Counted from the stretch's first letter, positions 8,228-16,980 are shown. The stretch: DNA of 64,000 nt from Leeuwenhoekiella aestuarii (GCF_004104055.1 NZ_QOVJ01000003.1:62001-126000); one strand, 5' to 3'. Made by a program: numbers and translations. Notes: generated by a model from the letters alone, not told the origin.

Positions 8228-9790
8228 ATGGAAAATCTGAAAACTAAACCTAATTATATTAAACCCAACAAAGATGTCATCTCTTTGGAACGTGGTAAGT
8301 TGCCGCCTCAAGCTGTTGATTTAGAGCAAGTTGTTCTGGGGGCTATGATGATTGATAAGAAAGGCGTAGATGAAATTATAGATATTCTTAGCCCAGAAGT
8401 TTTTTATAAAGAAGCACATCAGCATATTTATGATGCTGTACGTGCGTTATTTGAAAATGGCGAGCCAATTGACTTATTAACTGTTTCTGAGCAATTGAAG
8501 CAAATGGCTAAACTCGACCAAGCTGGTGGAGATTATTACCTTATACAATTAACTCAAAAAGTGTCGTCTTCTGCACATATTGAGTATCACGCGCGTATCA
8601 TACTTCAGAAATACATTCAGCGTAGTTTGATTAAGATTTCTAACGAAATCATCGAGGAAGCTTATGACGAGACAACAGATGTATTCGACCTGCTAGATAA
8701 TGCTGAGAGTAAACTTTATGAGGTTACTCAAGGAAATATTAAAAGAAGTTCTGAAACTGCACAGAGTTTGGTAATTCAGGCTAAAAAGAAAATTGAAGAG
8801 ATTTCTAATAAAGAAGGTCTTTCAGGTATTCCTTCCGGGTTTGACCGTCTTGATAAATTAACTTCCGGGTGGCAGGCCAGTGACTTAATTATTGTTGCGG
8901 CTCGTCCGGGTATGGGTAAGACAGCTCTTACACTTTCTATGGCGCGTAATATCGCTGTTGGACAAGGTATTCCGGTGGCTTTCTTTTCTTTGGAGATGGC
9001 TTCGGTACAGTTGATAACCCGTTTGATATCTTCAGAAACCGGACTTTCTTCAGAAAAATTACGTACCGGTAAATTGGAAAAGCATGAGTGGGAGCAACTC
9101 AATGTAAAAGTAAAAGGGCTTGAAAAAGCACCTTTATTTATTGATGATACTCCATCACTTTCCATCTTTGACTTACGTGCAAAAGCACGCCGACTGGCTT
9201 CTCAACACGGCATCAAAATGATTATTATTGACTACCTGCAGTTAATGACCGCAGGAGGCAGCCAAAAAGGAGGAAACCGGGAACAAGAGATCTCGATGAT
9301 CTCGCGTAACCTCAAGGCGCTTGCAAAAGAGTTGATGGTGCCGGTGATTGCACTTTCTCAGTTATCGCGAGCGGTTGAAACGCGTGGGGGTAGTAAAAGA
9401 CCGCTGCTTTCTGACCTTCGTGAATCTGGAGCGATTGAGCAGGATGCAGATATTGTGTCGTTTATCTACCGTCCTGAATATTATAAAATTGACGAGTGGG
9501 ATGATGAAGAGCGTAGCCCTACAGATGGTCAGGCAGAATTTATTATTGCAAAACACCGTAACGGTGGTCTGGAAAATATACGATTGAAGTTCTTAGGACA
9601 CTTAGGTAAGTTTGACAACTTGGATGACTTTAATACACCGTATCAATTTGAATCTGCGATGAATCAAAACGCAGCAGCTAATGATGATACGTTTACACCA
9701 GATACGTTCCCAACGCCAGATCAGGCATTTGGTAGTTCTATGAATGATGGTGGTTTTGACAGGAGCGGAGAAGATGAGGTTCCGTTTTAA
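8228..9790 (+). CDS. dnaB: Replicative DNA helicase DnaB
   Basis: Hexameric helicase that unwinds DNA at the replication fork. The N-terminal DnaB domain spans about residues 20-125 (PPQAVDLEQVVLGAMM), and the RecA-like ATPase domain about 190-460. Visible motifs are Walker A ARPGMGKTALTL, FSLEMAS, the Walker B region IIIDYLQLM, LSQLSRAVE and SDLRESGAIEQDAD with the arginine finger region IAKHRNG. At 520 residues it is the normal size for Bacteroidota, with a low-complexity acidic tail rich in Asn, Asp, Phe and Pro. No intein or insertion is present. It is a single-gene transcript with a terminator directly downstream. Confidence 0.97.
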   Translation: MENLKTKPNYIKPNKDVISLERGKLPPQAVDLEQVVLGAMMIDKKGVDEIIDILSPEVFYKEAHQHIYDAVRALFENGEPIDLLTVSEQLKQMAKLDQAGGDYYLIQLTQKVSSSAHIEYHARIILQKYIQRSLIKISNEIIEEAYDETTDVFDLLDNAESKLYEVTQGNIKRSSETAQSLVIQAKKKIEEISNKEGLSGIPSGFDRLDKLTSGWQASDLIIVAARPGMGKTALTLSMARNIAVGQGIPVAFFSLEMASVQLITRLISSETGLSSEKLRTGKLEKHEWEQLNVKVKGLEKAPLFIDDTPSLSIFDLRAKARRLASQHGIKMIIIDYLQLMTAGGSQKGGNREQEISMISRNLKALAKELMVPVIALSQLSRAVETRGGSKRPLLSDLRESGAIEQDADIVSFIYRPEYYKIDEWDDEERSPTDGQAEFIIAKHRNGGLENIRLKFLGHLGKFDNLDDFNTPYQFESAMNQNAAANDDTFTPDTFPTPDQAFGSSMNDGGFDRSGEDEVPF

Positions 9791-9814
9791 TTGATCTAAA
9801 ATATATTTTGAATA

Positions 9815-9843
9815 AAAAGGAAGCTGATAAAGCTTCCTTTTTT
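9815..9843 (+). terminator. Rho-independent terminator after dnaB
   Basis: AAAAGGAAGCT-GATAA-AGCTTCCTTTT hairpin followed by T residues. Confidence 0.85.
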
Positions 9844-9918
9844 ATGGAATCTAAATTAAAAGTATACTAGGCATAATCTTTGAATCGTTGTAAATTGAAC
9901 AGGATAAAAAAATAACTC

Positions 9919-11202
9919 TTGAGACTAAAAAGCTACACTTATTTTTCAAAAATTATACTAATAGCCTTCTTATGTTCTTTCAACGCTTCAGCATTTGCAT
10001 CTTATGTTTTAATACCTATGGATGCAGAAAGTCAAAAGGAACATCTAAAAGCATACGGAATAACCTACTGGACGCTTGCTAAGCAAGAAAAAGTAAAGTG
10101 GTTGCTCAATTACCGAGGGGGATCGTTTCTTTTACCAGATACCGAAGCTTTACGGAGAGAGTGCCAGATACGGGGTGTTTCTTTTGAAGTTTTAAGCGAT
10201 GCAAAAACAGAAAATATTTTAAAAGAGATTGAGAGTCCGTCGCAAAATATGGAGGCGGTTGTACTTGAGAAAGCTCCTAAAATTGCGGTTTATACTCCAG
10301 AGGGGTCAGTGCCGTGGGATGATGCAGTTACAATGGTTTTAGAATATGCAGAAATTCCTTATGAAAAGATTTACGACCGTGAGGTGTTAGCAGATGAGTT
10401 GGTTTTATACGACTGGCTGCATTTGCATCATGAGGATTTTACAGGTCAATATGGTAAATTTTACGGGCGTTATCGTGCCGCACCCTGGTATATTCAGGAG
10501 AAAAAAGACGCTGAAGCTTTAGCAAAAGCTTTGGGTTATGATAAAGTTTCGCAAGAGAAGCTTGCGGTAGCAACTAAAATAAGTGATTATGTCATAGGAG
10601 GCGGATTTATGTTTGCGATGTGTAGCGCCACAGACAGCTTTGATATTGCACTGTCTGCCGCAGGTGTAGATATTTGTGAGCCTATGTTTGATGGAGACGC
10701 TTCAGAGGCAAATTATCAGGCAAAAATAGATTTTAGCAGTACGTTTGCTTTTAGAGATTTTGATCTTGAGAAAAACCCGCAGCGGTATGAATTTTCAAAT
10801 ATAGATACCACGCCGTTTAGAAGAGTTAATAACGACGCAGATTATTTCAGCTTAAAAAGCTTTTCTGCTAAGTGGGATCCTGTGCCTACTATGTTGTGTC
10901 AAAATCATACGGCATTGGTTAAAGGCTTTATGGGGCAAACTACCGCCTACAATTCTGAAGTTTTAAAACCTACTGTTTTGGTTTTAGGTGAAAATAAGTC
11001 AAATGGCGAGGCACGTTACATTCATGGTGTAAAAGGCAAAGGCTTTTTTACCTTTTATGGAGGTCACGATCCTGAAGATTATCAGCATTTAGTGGGGGAT
11101 CCCAAAACCGAGTTGAAACTGCATCCTACCAGTCCGGGATATCGTCTTATTTTAAACAATATTTTGTTTCCCGCAGCTAAAAAGAAAAAGCAAAAAACCT
11201 GA
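9919..11202 (+). CDS. Secreted protein of the flavobacterial 'asparagine synthetase B' family (function unproven)
   Basis: A 427-residue protein with a signal peptide (about residues 8-27, ending ASAFAS) and a TTG start; no in-frame ATG precedes the signal. Close relatives in Flavobacteria carry the label asparagine synthetase B, but the chain has no N-terminal catalytic Cys2 and no SGGxDS ATP-pyrophosphatase loop, so that name is not supported. Instead it shows features reminiscent of class I glutamine-amidotransferase-like folds: KIAVYTPEG early in a domain, GGFMFAMCSATDSFD (a Cys in a turn) and GKGFFTFYGGHDPE near the end. Its role is unknown. The stop overlaps the start of the DUF922 gene by one base, so the two proteins are probably co-expressed and exported. 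Confidence 0.75.
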   Translation: MRLKSYTYFSKIILIAFLCSFNASAFASYVLIPMDAESQKEHLKAYGITYWTLAKQEKVKWLLNYRGGSFLLPDTEALRRECQIRGVSFEVLSDAKTENILKEIESPSQNMEAVVLEKAPKIAVYTPEGSVPWDDAVTMVLEYAEIPYEKIYDREVLADELVLYDWLHLHHEDFTGQYGKFYGRYRAAPWYIQEKKDAEALAKALGYDKVSQEKLAVATKISDYVIGGGFMFAMCSATDSFDIALSAAGVDICEPMFDGDASEANYQAKIDFSSTFAFRDFDLEKNPQRYEFSNIDTTPFRRVNNDADYFSLKSFSAKWDPVPTMLCQNHTALVKGFMGQTTAYNSEVLKPTVLVLGENKSNGEARYIHGVKGKGFFTFYGGHDPEDYQHLVGDPKTELKLHPTSPGYRLILNNILFPAAKKKKQKT

Positions 11203-11738
11203 TGATCCGCGTTTTGTCTTTGTTGATTTGCGCTACACTTTTACTAGGTGTTCAGAAAAAATCTTATCGTTTTCCCTGGCAGGAAAATAAAATGCTGCAA
11301 TGGTCAGATTTTAGAGGAAGGCCAGACCGTTCAACCAGCTATACCGCTACTGCTAATACCGGTATCAGTCACAGATACACGATAAGTAAAGGTTATTTAG
11401 TAAAAGAGAAATCGATTATTCAAGCAAATTTTTATCCCAAACTTTCTTGGTATAAGCCTAACCTGATCGATGAGCATACGCTAGCTCACGAGCAGACTCA
11501 CTTTGATATTTCTGAAGTTCACGCCCGGATGTTGCGTAAAGCGATAGCCGAGTTTAAATTTTCGAAGAATTCACAGAAAGAAGTAGATGCAATTTACAAA
11601 CCTATAGAACGCTCCCGAAGAGCAATGCAGACTCAGTTTGATATTGAAACGGAACACTCTCAAAATATAGAAGCAGAAGCACAATGGGAACGTAAAGTGC
11701 AAAATCTATTGTACATATACAGACGATGGTCGCACTAA
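11202..11738 (+). CDS. DUF922-type exported putative zinc protease
   Basis: A 178-residue protein with an N-terminal hydrophobic signal segment (residues 3-17). The core is LAHEQTHFDISEVHARML: HEQTH at residues 96-100 is an HExxH zinc-protease motif, followed by the conserved FD and a candidate third ligand Glu105. This pattern fits DUF922, a family of predicted secreted zinc proteases. The length covers the domain and little else. It starts on the last base of the previous stop codon (TGATG), a sign of translational coupling with the secreted 'asparagine synthetase B'-like protein. Substrate unknown. Confidence 0.75.
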   Translation: MIRVLSLLICATLLLGVQKKSYRFPWQENKMLQWSDFRGRPDRSTSYTATANTGISHRYTISKGYLVKEKSIIQANFYPKLSWYKPNLIDEHTLAHEQTHFDISEVHARMLRKAIAEFKFSKNSQKEVDAIYKPIERSRRAMQTQFDIETEHSQNIEAEAQWERKVQNLLYIYRRWSH

Positions 11739-11832
11739 CGTCTTAAATTTCCTTTTAGTCTAATCTTCGCGTTAATCTTCTGTTAGAAATTCGTTTTAAA
11801 AAGCCTCTGTCAATTAACTTTAAGAAAAAAAC

Positions 11833-12042
11833 ATGATACGAGAAGGAAGCGAAGTTAAATGGAAATGGGGAAACGGTACTGCAACCGGAAAGGTTATAGA
11901 GAGTTTTTCTAAAGAAATCACCCGTACGATAGCCGGTAGCAAAATTACCCGCAAAGGAGAAGAAGGGAATAAAGCACTTGTCATTGAGCAAGAAGACGGT
12001 TCTAAAATTCTCAAATTAGAAAGCGAAGTTGAAAAGGTATAG
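11833..12042 (+). CDS. DUF2945 (hypervirulence-associated TUDOR-type) small protein
   Basis: A 69-residue basic protein. The sequence IREGSEVKWKWGNGTATGKVIE...TRTIAGSKITRKGEEGNKALVIEQEDGSKILKLESEV follows the DUF2945 pattern, a small SH3/Tudor-like barrel. Members are widespread small cytoplasmic proteins of unknown function. Only three bases separate it from the next gene, which starts at 12046, so they are likely one transcript. No promoter with a full TAnnTTTG match was seen upstream. Confidence 0.8.
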   Translation: MIREGSEVKWKWGNGTATGKVIESFSKEITRTIAGSKITRKGEEGNKALVIEQEDGSKILKLESEVEKV

Positions 12043-12045
12043 CCA

Positions 12046-12663
12046 ATGGCAGAGTTTATTAAATTATATGACGAGAACCCTAACGAGCGAGATATAAAAC
12101 GCATTGTAGAGGTTTTAAAAAATGATGGGGTAATTATTTATCCTACTGATACCGTTTACGGTTTAGGTTGCGACATCACCAGCAACAGGGCTTTAGAGCG
12201 GGTAGCTCAGTTAAGGGGAATCAAATTGGCAAAAGCTAACTTTTCATTTGTATGCGAAGATCTTAGTAATTTATCTGATTACACCCGTCAGATTGATACG
12301 CCTACTTTTAAGCTGTTGAAACGTGCCTTGCCTGGTCCTTATACTTTTATACTGCAAGGCAATAATAACTTACCCACAGTGTTTAAAAAGAAGAAAACGG
12401 TAGGAATTCGTGTGCCTGATAATACTATTGCGCGAGCAATAGTAAGACATCTGGGAAACCCTATAATTTCAACTTCGATTTATGACGAGGATGATGTGAT
12501 AGAATACACCACAGATCCCGAACTTATTTTAGAAAAATGGGATAAGCTTGTAGATGTTGTGGTTGATGGTGGGTATGGAGGTAATATTCCTTCAACTGTT
12601 ATTGATTTAACCAGTGGGGAAGCAGTGCTAATTAGAGAAGGAAAAGGTGATTTGACAATTTAA
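12046..12663 (+). CDS. Sua5/YciO/YrdC-family protein (L-threonylcarbamoyladenylate synthase-like)
   Basis: A 205-residue YrdC-fold protein. Visible motifs are IIYPTDTVYGLGCD near residue 28, RGIKLAKANFSFVC near 64, the PGPYTFIL stretch and GIRVPDN. YrdC/Sua5 proteins make threonylcarbamoyl-AMP, used by TsaD (also encoded in this window) for the t6A37 modification of tRNA. The KLAKANFSFVC segment and overall length are closer to the YciO branch, whose activity is weaker or unclear, so the true TsaC may lie elsewhere. It forms a pair with the DUF2945 gene and is closed by a terminator. Confidence 0.85.
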   Translation: MAEFIKLYDENPNERDIKRIVEVLKNDGVIIYPTDTVYGLGCDITSNRALERVAQLRGIKLAKANFSFVCEDLSNLSDYTRQIDTPTFKLLKRALPGPYTFILQGNNNLPTVFKKKKTVGIRVPDNTIARAIVRHLGNPIISTSIYDEDDVIEYTTDPELILEKWDKLVDVVVDGGYGGNIPSTVIDLTSGEAVLIREGKGDLTI

Positions 12664-12693
12664 ACAGCCAATTCTAAAAATAGAATACATGAA

Positions 12694-12721
12694 AAAACCC
12701 GGTCGCAAGACCGGGTTTTAA
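12694..12721. terminator. Bidirectional terminator between the YciO-like and OmpA-like genes
   Basis: AAAACCCGGTC-GCAA-GACCGGGTTTT, a perfect 11-bp stem with a GNRA-type loop, between convergent genes. Confidence 0.9.
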
Positions 12722-12741
12722 TATTTTAAAACTAAATCTAA

Positions 12742-13572
12742 TTAGTTTTTAGGCATTCCGTCTTCAATCATTTTGTAGAACTGGTCTAACTTAGGAAGAA
12801 CTACGATGCGTGTTCTACGGTTGCGAGCACGACCTTCTGCAGTATCATTGCTAGCTAAAGGCACGTAGTAACTTCTACCTGCTGCTACCATACGCTCTGG
12901 TGGTACACCAAATTCTTCTTGCAAAATACGTACTACTGAAGTTGCACGCTTCACACTTAAATCCCAGTTATCTTCAATTACTGAAGTACTAATAGGTTTG
13001 CTGTCTGTATGACCTTCAACCATAAACTCGATTTCAGGCTTATTTTTTACAACAGTAGCAACTTTACCTAAAACTTCTTTAGCACGGTTAGTTACATCCC
13101 AACGACCACTGTTAAATAATAACTTGTCTGATATAGATACATAAACCACACCTTTTTCAACATTAATTTCAATATCATCGTCATTAAGATTTCCTATAGC
13201 ACCTTTAAGGCTGGTAACCAATGCAAGAGTTACCGAATCTTTTTTGTTTATAGCATCACGGAAAGTTTTGATCTGAAGATCTTTTTCTTTCATCTGCTCC
13301 AAAGACTTCTCTAAGTTTTCTGCACCTTTAGCAGAAAGAGTAGTAAGATTTCCCTGTGTATTTATAAGACTGTTGTTTGTATTTCTAAGGTCTGTGATCT
13401 GCTCCTTCATCGTTTCACTTTGTGCTAAACAAGCATTTAGTTTTACGGTAGCTGAATTAAGCATATCCTGGGTTTCTTTTTGTTTAGCCTCTAATGCCGC
13501 ATATTTTTTCTGAGACACACAAGAGGAAAGAAGTATCAAGGCTGAAGCCGATACAATCATTAATTTTCTCAT
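12742..13572 (-). CDS. OmpA-family peptidoglycan-binding lipoprotein
   Basis: A 276-residue lipoprotein: the signal MRKLMIVSASALILLSSCVSQ has the lipobox LLSSC. Residues about 25-115 form a predicted coiled coil (YAALEAKQKETQDMLNS onward), and residues about 140-265 are an OmpA C-terminal domain with LLFNSGRWDVTNRAKEVL, FMVEGHTDSKPI, WDLSVKRATSVVRIL and GRARNRRTRIVVLP, the residues that grip diaminopimelate in peptidoglycan. It probably tethers the outer membrane to the wall. It is transcribed alone from a good promoter. Confidence 0.9.
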   Translation of the reverse strand: MRKLMIVSASALILLSSCVSQKKYAALEAKQKETQDMLNSATVKLNACLAQSETMKEQITDLRNTNNSLINTQGNLTTLSAKGAENLEKSLEQMKEKDLQIKTFRDAINKKDSVTLALVTSLKGAIGNLNDDDIEINVEKGVVYVSISDKLLFNSGRWDVTNRAKEVLGKVATVVKNKPEIEFMVEGHTDSKPISTSVIEDNWDLSVKRATSVVRILQEEFGVPPERMVAAGRSYYVPLASNDTAEGRARNRRTRIVVLPKLDQFYKMIEDGMPKN

Positions 13573-13606
13573 AATTATAGTTGTTATCTTTAATTTTTAG
13601 TAACGT

Positions 13607-13639
13607 CAAATGTATTAAAATTAGTGCCTAAAAGCTCAA
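13607..13639 (-). promoter_or_regulatory. Promoter of the OmpA-like gene
   Basis: Minus strand: TTG (13639-13637), 22-base spacer, TACATTTG (13614-13607), consensus match, 34 bases before the start. Confidence 0.7.
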
Positions 13640-13662
13640 ACTTAACAATACTTTAAAATTTG

Positions 13663-14661
13663 TTAAAATAGGTCGTTGTAATACTTTTTATGACGGATAA
13701 AGTACTTGTATACAATAGAGTTTATGGCAGTATAGTTCTTTGTTCCCGCAGTTTGCTTCCTGTTTTTAAGTAGTTTAGGAATCAGCGAATAAAAATTAAA
13801 ATGTGCTCTAAGAATTGCAAGAAAATGTTTTGGTTTTCCTTCTGCTAAAAACTTTAGTGCAGCAATACCGTCTAAGCAAAGTCTTGCAAATAAAATTAAA
13901 TAGACTTGAGCTCCTGAAATATTCTTGAGCAAAAGCATCAGATTATTTCTGAAATTCAAAAAGGTTTTCTGCGGATTCATCTGTTCCAGAGTAGCTCCAC
14001 CCAAATGATAAACCTCACTCGTTCCTATAGATTTTATACTATAACCCAGATTTTGAATACGCCAGCATAAATCTATTTCTTCCTGATGTGCAAAAAAGAG
14101 TTCGTCTAAACCACCGGCTTGCCAAAAGACTTCTTTGCGCACTGCTAAACAAGCGCCACTAGCCCAGAAAACAGCTTTTATATCATTGTACTGACCAATG
14201 TCTTCTTCACAAGTTTCAAAAATACGCCCTCTACAAAATGGATATCCTAAAGCATCTAAATAGCCACCAGCAGCACCGGCATATTCAAAATGCGTTTTCT
14301 TTTTGAGGTCTTTGATCTTGGGTTGTGCAGCGCCCAGTCTTTTGTCTGTTGAAAATAAAGCAATAATAGGTTGTAACCAACCCGGGGTAGTTTCTATATC
14401 ACTATTCATTAAAATGAAAAGTTCTTCATCAAGACCTTCTAGTGCATCATTATACCCTTTAGCATAACCTCCATTTTTAGTATTTTGAATAATCTGAACT
14501 TGAGGAAAATTTTGGTTTACAAAGCTTACAGAATCATCAGTTGAAGCATTATCGGCAACATAAATAGTAGCCAGTGCTTCACTATGAGTAATCACAGTTT
14601 GTAAAAAGCGTTCAAGTAACTTTTTACCATTCCAGTTGAGTATGACAATTGCAGTTTTCAA
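13663..14661 (-). CDS. Family 2 glycosyltransferase (rhamnosyltransferase-like)
   Basis: A 332-residue GT-A enzyme. It opens with AIVILNWNGKKLLERFL, followed by VADNASTDDS and ILMNSDIETTPGWLQPII, where NSD stands for the DxD metal motif, and FFAHQEEIDLCWRIQNLGY with the likely catalytic ED-type acidic pair. The C-terminal 100 residues have amphipathic or membrane-associating helices (LMLLLKNISGAQVYLILFARLCL). It should transfer a sugar to a surface polysaccharide or lipid carrier at the inner membrane. It follows the HsdR-N-like gene by 9 bases, likely in the same transcript. Donor and acceptor are not predictable. Confidence 0.88.
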   Translation of the reverse strand: MKTAIVILNWNGKKLLERFLQTVITHSEALATIYVADNASTDDSVSFVNQNFPQVQIIQNTKNGGYAKGYNDALEGLDEELFILMNSDIETTPGWLQPIIALFSTDKRLGAAQPKIKDLKKKTHFEYAGAAGGYLDALGYPFCRGRIFETCEEDIGQYNDIKAVFWASGACLAVRKEVFWQAGGLDELFFAHQEEIDLCWRIQNLGYSIKSIGTSEVYHLGGATLEQMNPQKTFLNFRNNLMLLLKNISGAQVYLILFARLCLDGIAALKFLAEGKPKHFLAILRAHFNFYSLIPKLLKNRKQTAGTKNYTAINSIVYKYFIRHKKYYNDLF

Positions 14662-14670
14662 AGTCAGGTG

Positions 14671-15117
14671 TTATGGAGTATAAACAGGAAAGTCCGGTAA
14701 AAAGATATACTTTTTAGCTTCATAATCCATTTGGCAATAATAATGGTTTAATCCGTTTGTCACCATCAGATAGTCGGCTTTTAAAGCCAGGTTGTACCGG
14801 GCTATCTGGTCAAAGGTTTCTTGATTTATCTTAATTTTTGGCGCTTTGCATTCTACAATGAGCTGAATGTTTCCATTAGGTTTAAAAACTACCACGTCGT
14901 AACGTTTAGAAACCTGATTAAGTTTTAATTCTTTTTCAACATTTACAAGTGAAATGGGGTAGCGATACGTATTTAAAATATGAGCGACGGTGTGTTGACG
15001 CACCCATTCTTCGGGCGTTAGCCTCACGAATTTTTTGCGGATCTCATCAAATATAAGCGGTTTATTTTCGCTACTTTTGAGCCTGAAGGGATATTGAGGA
15101 AAGTTTAATTCTTGCAT
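14671..15117 (-). CDS. HsdR N-terminal-like (type I restriction enzyme R protein N domain) stand-alone protein
   Basis: A 148-residue protein (MQELNFPQYPFRL start) consisting only of a restriction-endonuclease-like fold. The PD-(D/E)xK pattern is visible as RYDVVVFKPNGNIQLIVECKAP: the Asp of RYDVVV, and Glu-Cys-Lys of VECKAPK. It is not part of a restriction system: no hsdM or hsdS is nearby, and homologues occur alone next to holA in many Flavobacteria. The frame is open to 15153, but a TAnnTTTG box overlaps that extension, so ATG 15117 is preferred. Its nuclease activity and role are unproven; DNA repair or replication is a guess from the neighbouring holA. Confidence 0.8.
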   Translation of the reverse strand: MQELNFPQYPFRLKSSENKPLIFDEIRKKFVRLTPEEWVRQHTVAHILNTYRYPISLVNVEKELKLNQVSKRYDVVVFKPNGNIQLIVECKAPKIKINQETFDQIARYNLALKADYLMVTNGLNHYYCQMDYEAKKYIFLPDFPVYTP

Positions 15118-15122
15118 CGATT

Positions 15123-15130
15123 CAAAGGTA
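15123..15130 (-). promoter_or_regulatory. -7 element for the HsdR-N-like gene, near-leaderless
   Basis: Minus strand TACCTTTG, only 5 bases before ATG 15117, so the mRNA would start at or next to the start codon. Confidence 0.45.
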
Positions 15131-15227
15131 ATCAACCTATAGAATTTAAGCACTCAACAAGATTTAAATCTTCGGGCCAATTCTTCTATTTTTCCTTCAG
15201 ACAATAGAAAATTTCAACTCAGACTTT

Positions 15228-16256
15228 GTGGAAGAGGTTACACGTATTGTAAAAGATATCAAAAATAAAAATCTGAAACCCATCTATTTTTTGATGGGCG
15301 AAGAGCCGTATTATATCGATCAATTAGCAGATTTTATCGCAGATAATGTGCTTACCGAAGAAGAACGCGGTTTTAATCAGATGGTGTTGTACGGTCGTGA
15401 TGTGAGCTTAGATGATGTGGTATCGCAAGCTAAGCGCTTCCCAATGATGGCAGAGCGACAGGTTGTTATTGTTAAAGAAGCTCAAGATCTTTCTCGAGCT
15501 ATTTTAGCACAGTCTGATAAGAATAAAAATACTTTAGAGGCTTATGCAGAAAACCCACAGCCTACCACAGTTTTGGTTTTTTGTTATAAATATAAAAAGC
15601 TTGACAAACGAAAGAAGGTTTATAAAGCCATCTCAAAAAGCGGACTCATATTTGAAAGTAAAAAGCTTTACGAGAATCAAGTTGGGGATTGGATTCGCCG
15701 GGTGATGACAGGTAAAGGCTATACGGTTGAACCGAAAGCGGCTCATATGCTTGTTGAATTTTTAGGTACAGATTTGTCTAAAATTAATAACGAACTTGAA
15801 AAGTTGCGTTTGATACTTCCGGAAGGAAGCACAATCAGTCCGCTTGCGGTAGAGCAAAATATCGGGATTAGCAAAGACTTCAATAATTTTGAGTTGCAGC
15901 GAGCCATTGGCGATAAAGATGTTGTAAAAGCGCATCGTATCATCAATTACTTTGCACAAAACCCAAAGGATAACCCGATGGTTGTAACTGTTGCTTTACT
16001 GTTTAGTTTCTTCCAGAATTTATTGATTTATCACGGGTTGCCCAGCAAAGACAAGTCTTCGGTGGCAAAAGCGCTGAAGGTTAATCCGTATTTTGTGGGG
16101 CAATATGTAGATGCAGCTCGCAATTACCCGATGAAAAAAGTAAGTCACGTAGTGAATTTACTGCGTACAGCAGATGTTAAAAGCAAAGGGGTTGGAGCCT
16201 ATAATATTCCACAAGGAGATTTACTTAAAGAGTTACTTGTGCAAATTATGGCGTAG
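15228..16256 (+). CDS. holA: DNA polymerase III subunit delta
   Basis: The delta subunit opens the sliding clamp within the clamp loader. The 342-residue chain has the family pattern: KNKNLKPIYFLMGEEPYYIDQLADFI at the start, RRFPMMAERQVVIVKEAQ-like sequence (AKRFPMMAERQ) near residue 68, then LVFCYKYKKLDKRKKVYK, LVEFLGTDLSKINNELEKL, and a C-terminal helical collar domain (about 210-340). The start is GTG at 15228. It is divergent from the HsdR-N-like gene (110 bases apart) and convergent with rsmE, which ends 8 bases away. Length is normal for HolA. Confidence 0.93.
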   Translation: MEEVTRIVKDIKNKNLKPIYFLMGEEPYYIDQLADFIADNVLTEEERGFNQMVLYGRDVSLDDVVSQAKRFPMMAERQVVIVKEAQDLSRAILAQSDKNKNTLEAYAENPQPTTVLVFCYKYKKLDKRKKVYKAISKSGLIFESKKLYENQVGDWIRRVMTGKGYTVEPKAAHMLVEFLGTDLSKINNELEKLRLILPEGSTISPLAVEQNIGISKDFNNFELQRAIGDKDVVKAHRIINYFAQNPKDNPMVVTVALLFSFFQNLLIYHGLPSKDKSSVAKALKVNPYFVGQYVDAARNYPMKKVSHVVNLLRTADVKSKGVGAYNIPQGDLLKELLVQIMA

Positions 16257-16264
16257 CTAATTCC

Positions 16265-16978
16265 TTAAACCTCATTTACAAACGCAACACTATGAGTCGC
16301 TACTACTGCGGCAGTTTCAGTACGTAGTCTACTTTCTCCCAGCATTACAGGTGCAAAACCAGCTTGAATAGCTGTTTCAATTTCTGAAGTCGAAAAATCA
16401 CCTTCAGGGCCTATAAGAATGAGAGTGTTTTGTTTGGGATGAAGTTTCTGTTTGAGTGAAAACCGATTGGTCTCTTCGCAATGTGCAATAAAGCGGTCTC
16501 CATTAAATGCAGCCTGGCTCTCTATAAATTCTGAAAAAGTAACTACAGGATTTAGTTTTGGTATAAAGGCTTTTAATGATTGCTTCATCGCACTCAGCAA
16601 AATACGCTCATAGCGTTCTTCTTTAATCACTTTCCGTTCACTGTGGTCACAAATAATAGGAGAGATCTCAGAAATGCCTATTTCAGTAGCTTTCTCTAAA
16701 AACCATTCAAAACGATCGTTGAGTTTGGTGGGGGCAACAGCAAGATGTAAATGATACGGCAACGGTTTTTCAGTTGTAACTTCAAGGATCTTAACTGTAC
16801 ATTTTGATGGACTTGCAGCACTAATTTCGGCCTTAAAAAAATTACCGTTTCCATTAGTAATATTTAATACATCTCCGATACGTTTCCGTAACACTTTTAC
16901 AATATGCTTACTCTCGTCTTTGGGGAAAGTAGCTTCTACTGCATCTGCAGTAATATCCGGACTGTAAAATAATTGCAT
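16265..16978 (-). CDS. rsmE: 16S rRNA (uracil-1498-N3)-methyltransferase
   Basis: A 237-residue SPOUT methyltransferase. The N-terminal RNA-binding barrel covers about residues 1-70 (FPKDESKHIVKVLRKRIGD), and the trefoil-knot catalytic domain about 75-235, with the AdoMet site LILIGPEGDFSTSEIETA and LGESRLRTETAAVVATHSV, the hallmark end of RsmE. It methylates U1498 in the decoding region of the small ribosomal subunit. It starts 2 bases after the tsaD stop, so tsaD-rsmE form an operon of translation-related enzymes. Confidence 0.95.
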   Translation of the reverse strand: MQLFYSPDITADAVEATFPKDESKHIVKVLRKRIGDVLNITNGNGNFFKAEISAASPSKCTVKILEVTTEKPLPYHLHLAVAPTKLNDRFEWFLEKATEIGISEISPIICDHSERKVIKEERYERILLSAMKQSLKAFIPKLNPVVTFSEFIESQAAFNGDRFIAHCEETNRFSLKQKLHPKQNTLILIGPEGDFSTSEIETAIQAGFAPVMLGESRLRTETAAVVATHSVAFVNEV

Positions 16979-16980
16979 AC

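Noticed and set aside
8776-9165. A 129-codon minus-strand frame
   Set aside because: Wholly inside the ATPase domain of dnaB; no start signal or homology.
9919-11202. Asparagine synthetase B as a function
   Set aside because: No glutaminase Cys2, no SGGxDS loop, and a signal peptide.
14671-15117. A type I restriction-modification system
   Set aside because: Only an HsdR-N-like domain is present; no hsdM, hsdS or helicase part nearby.
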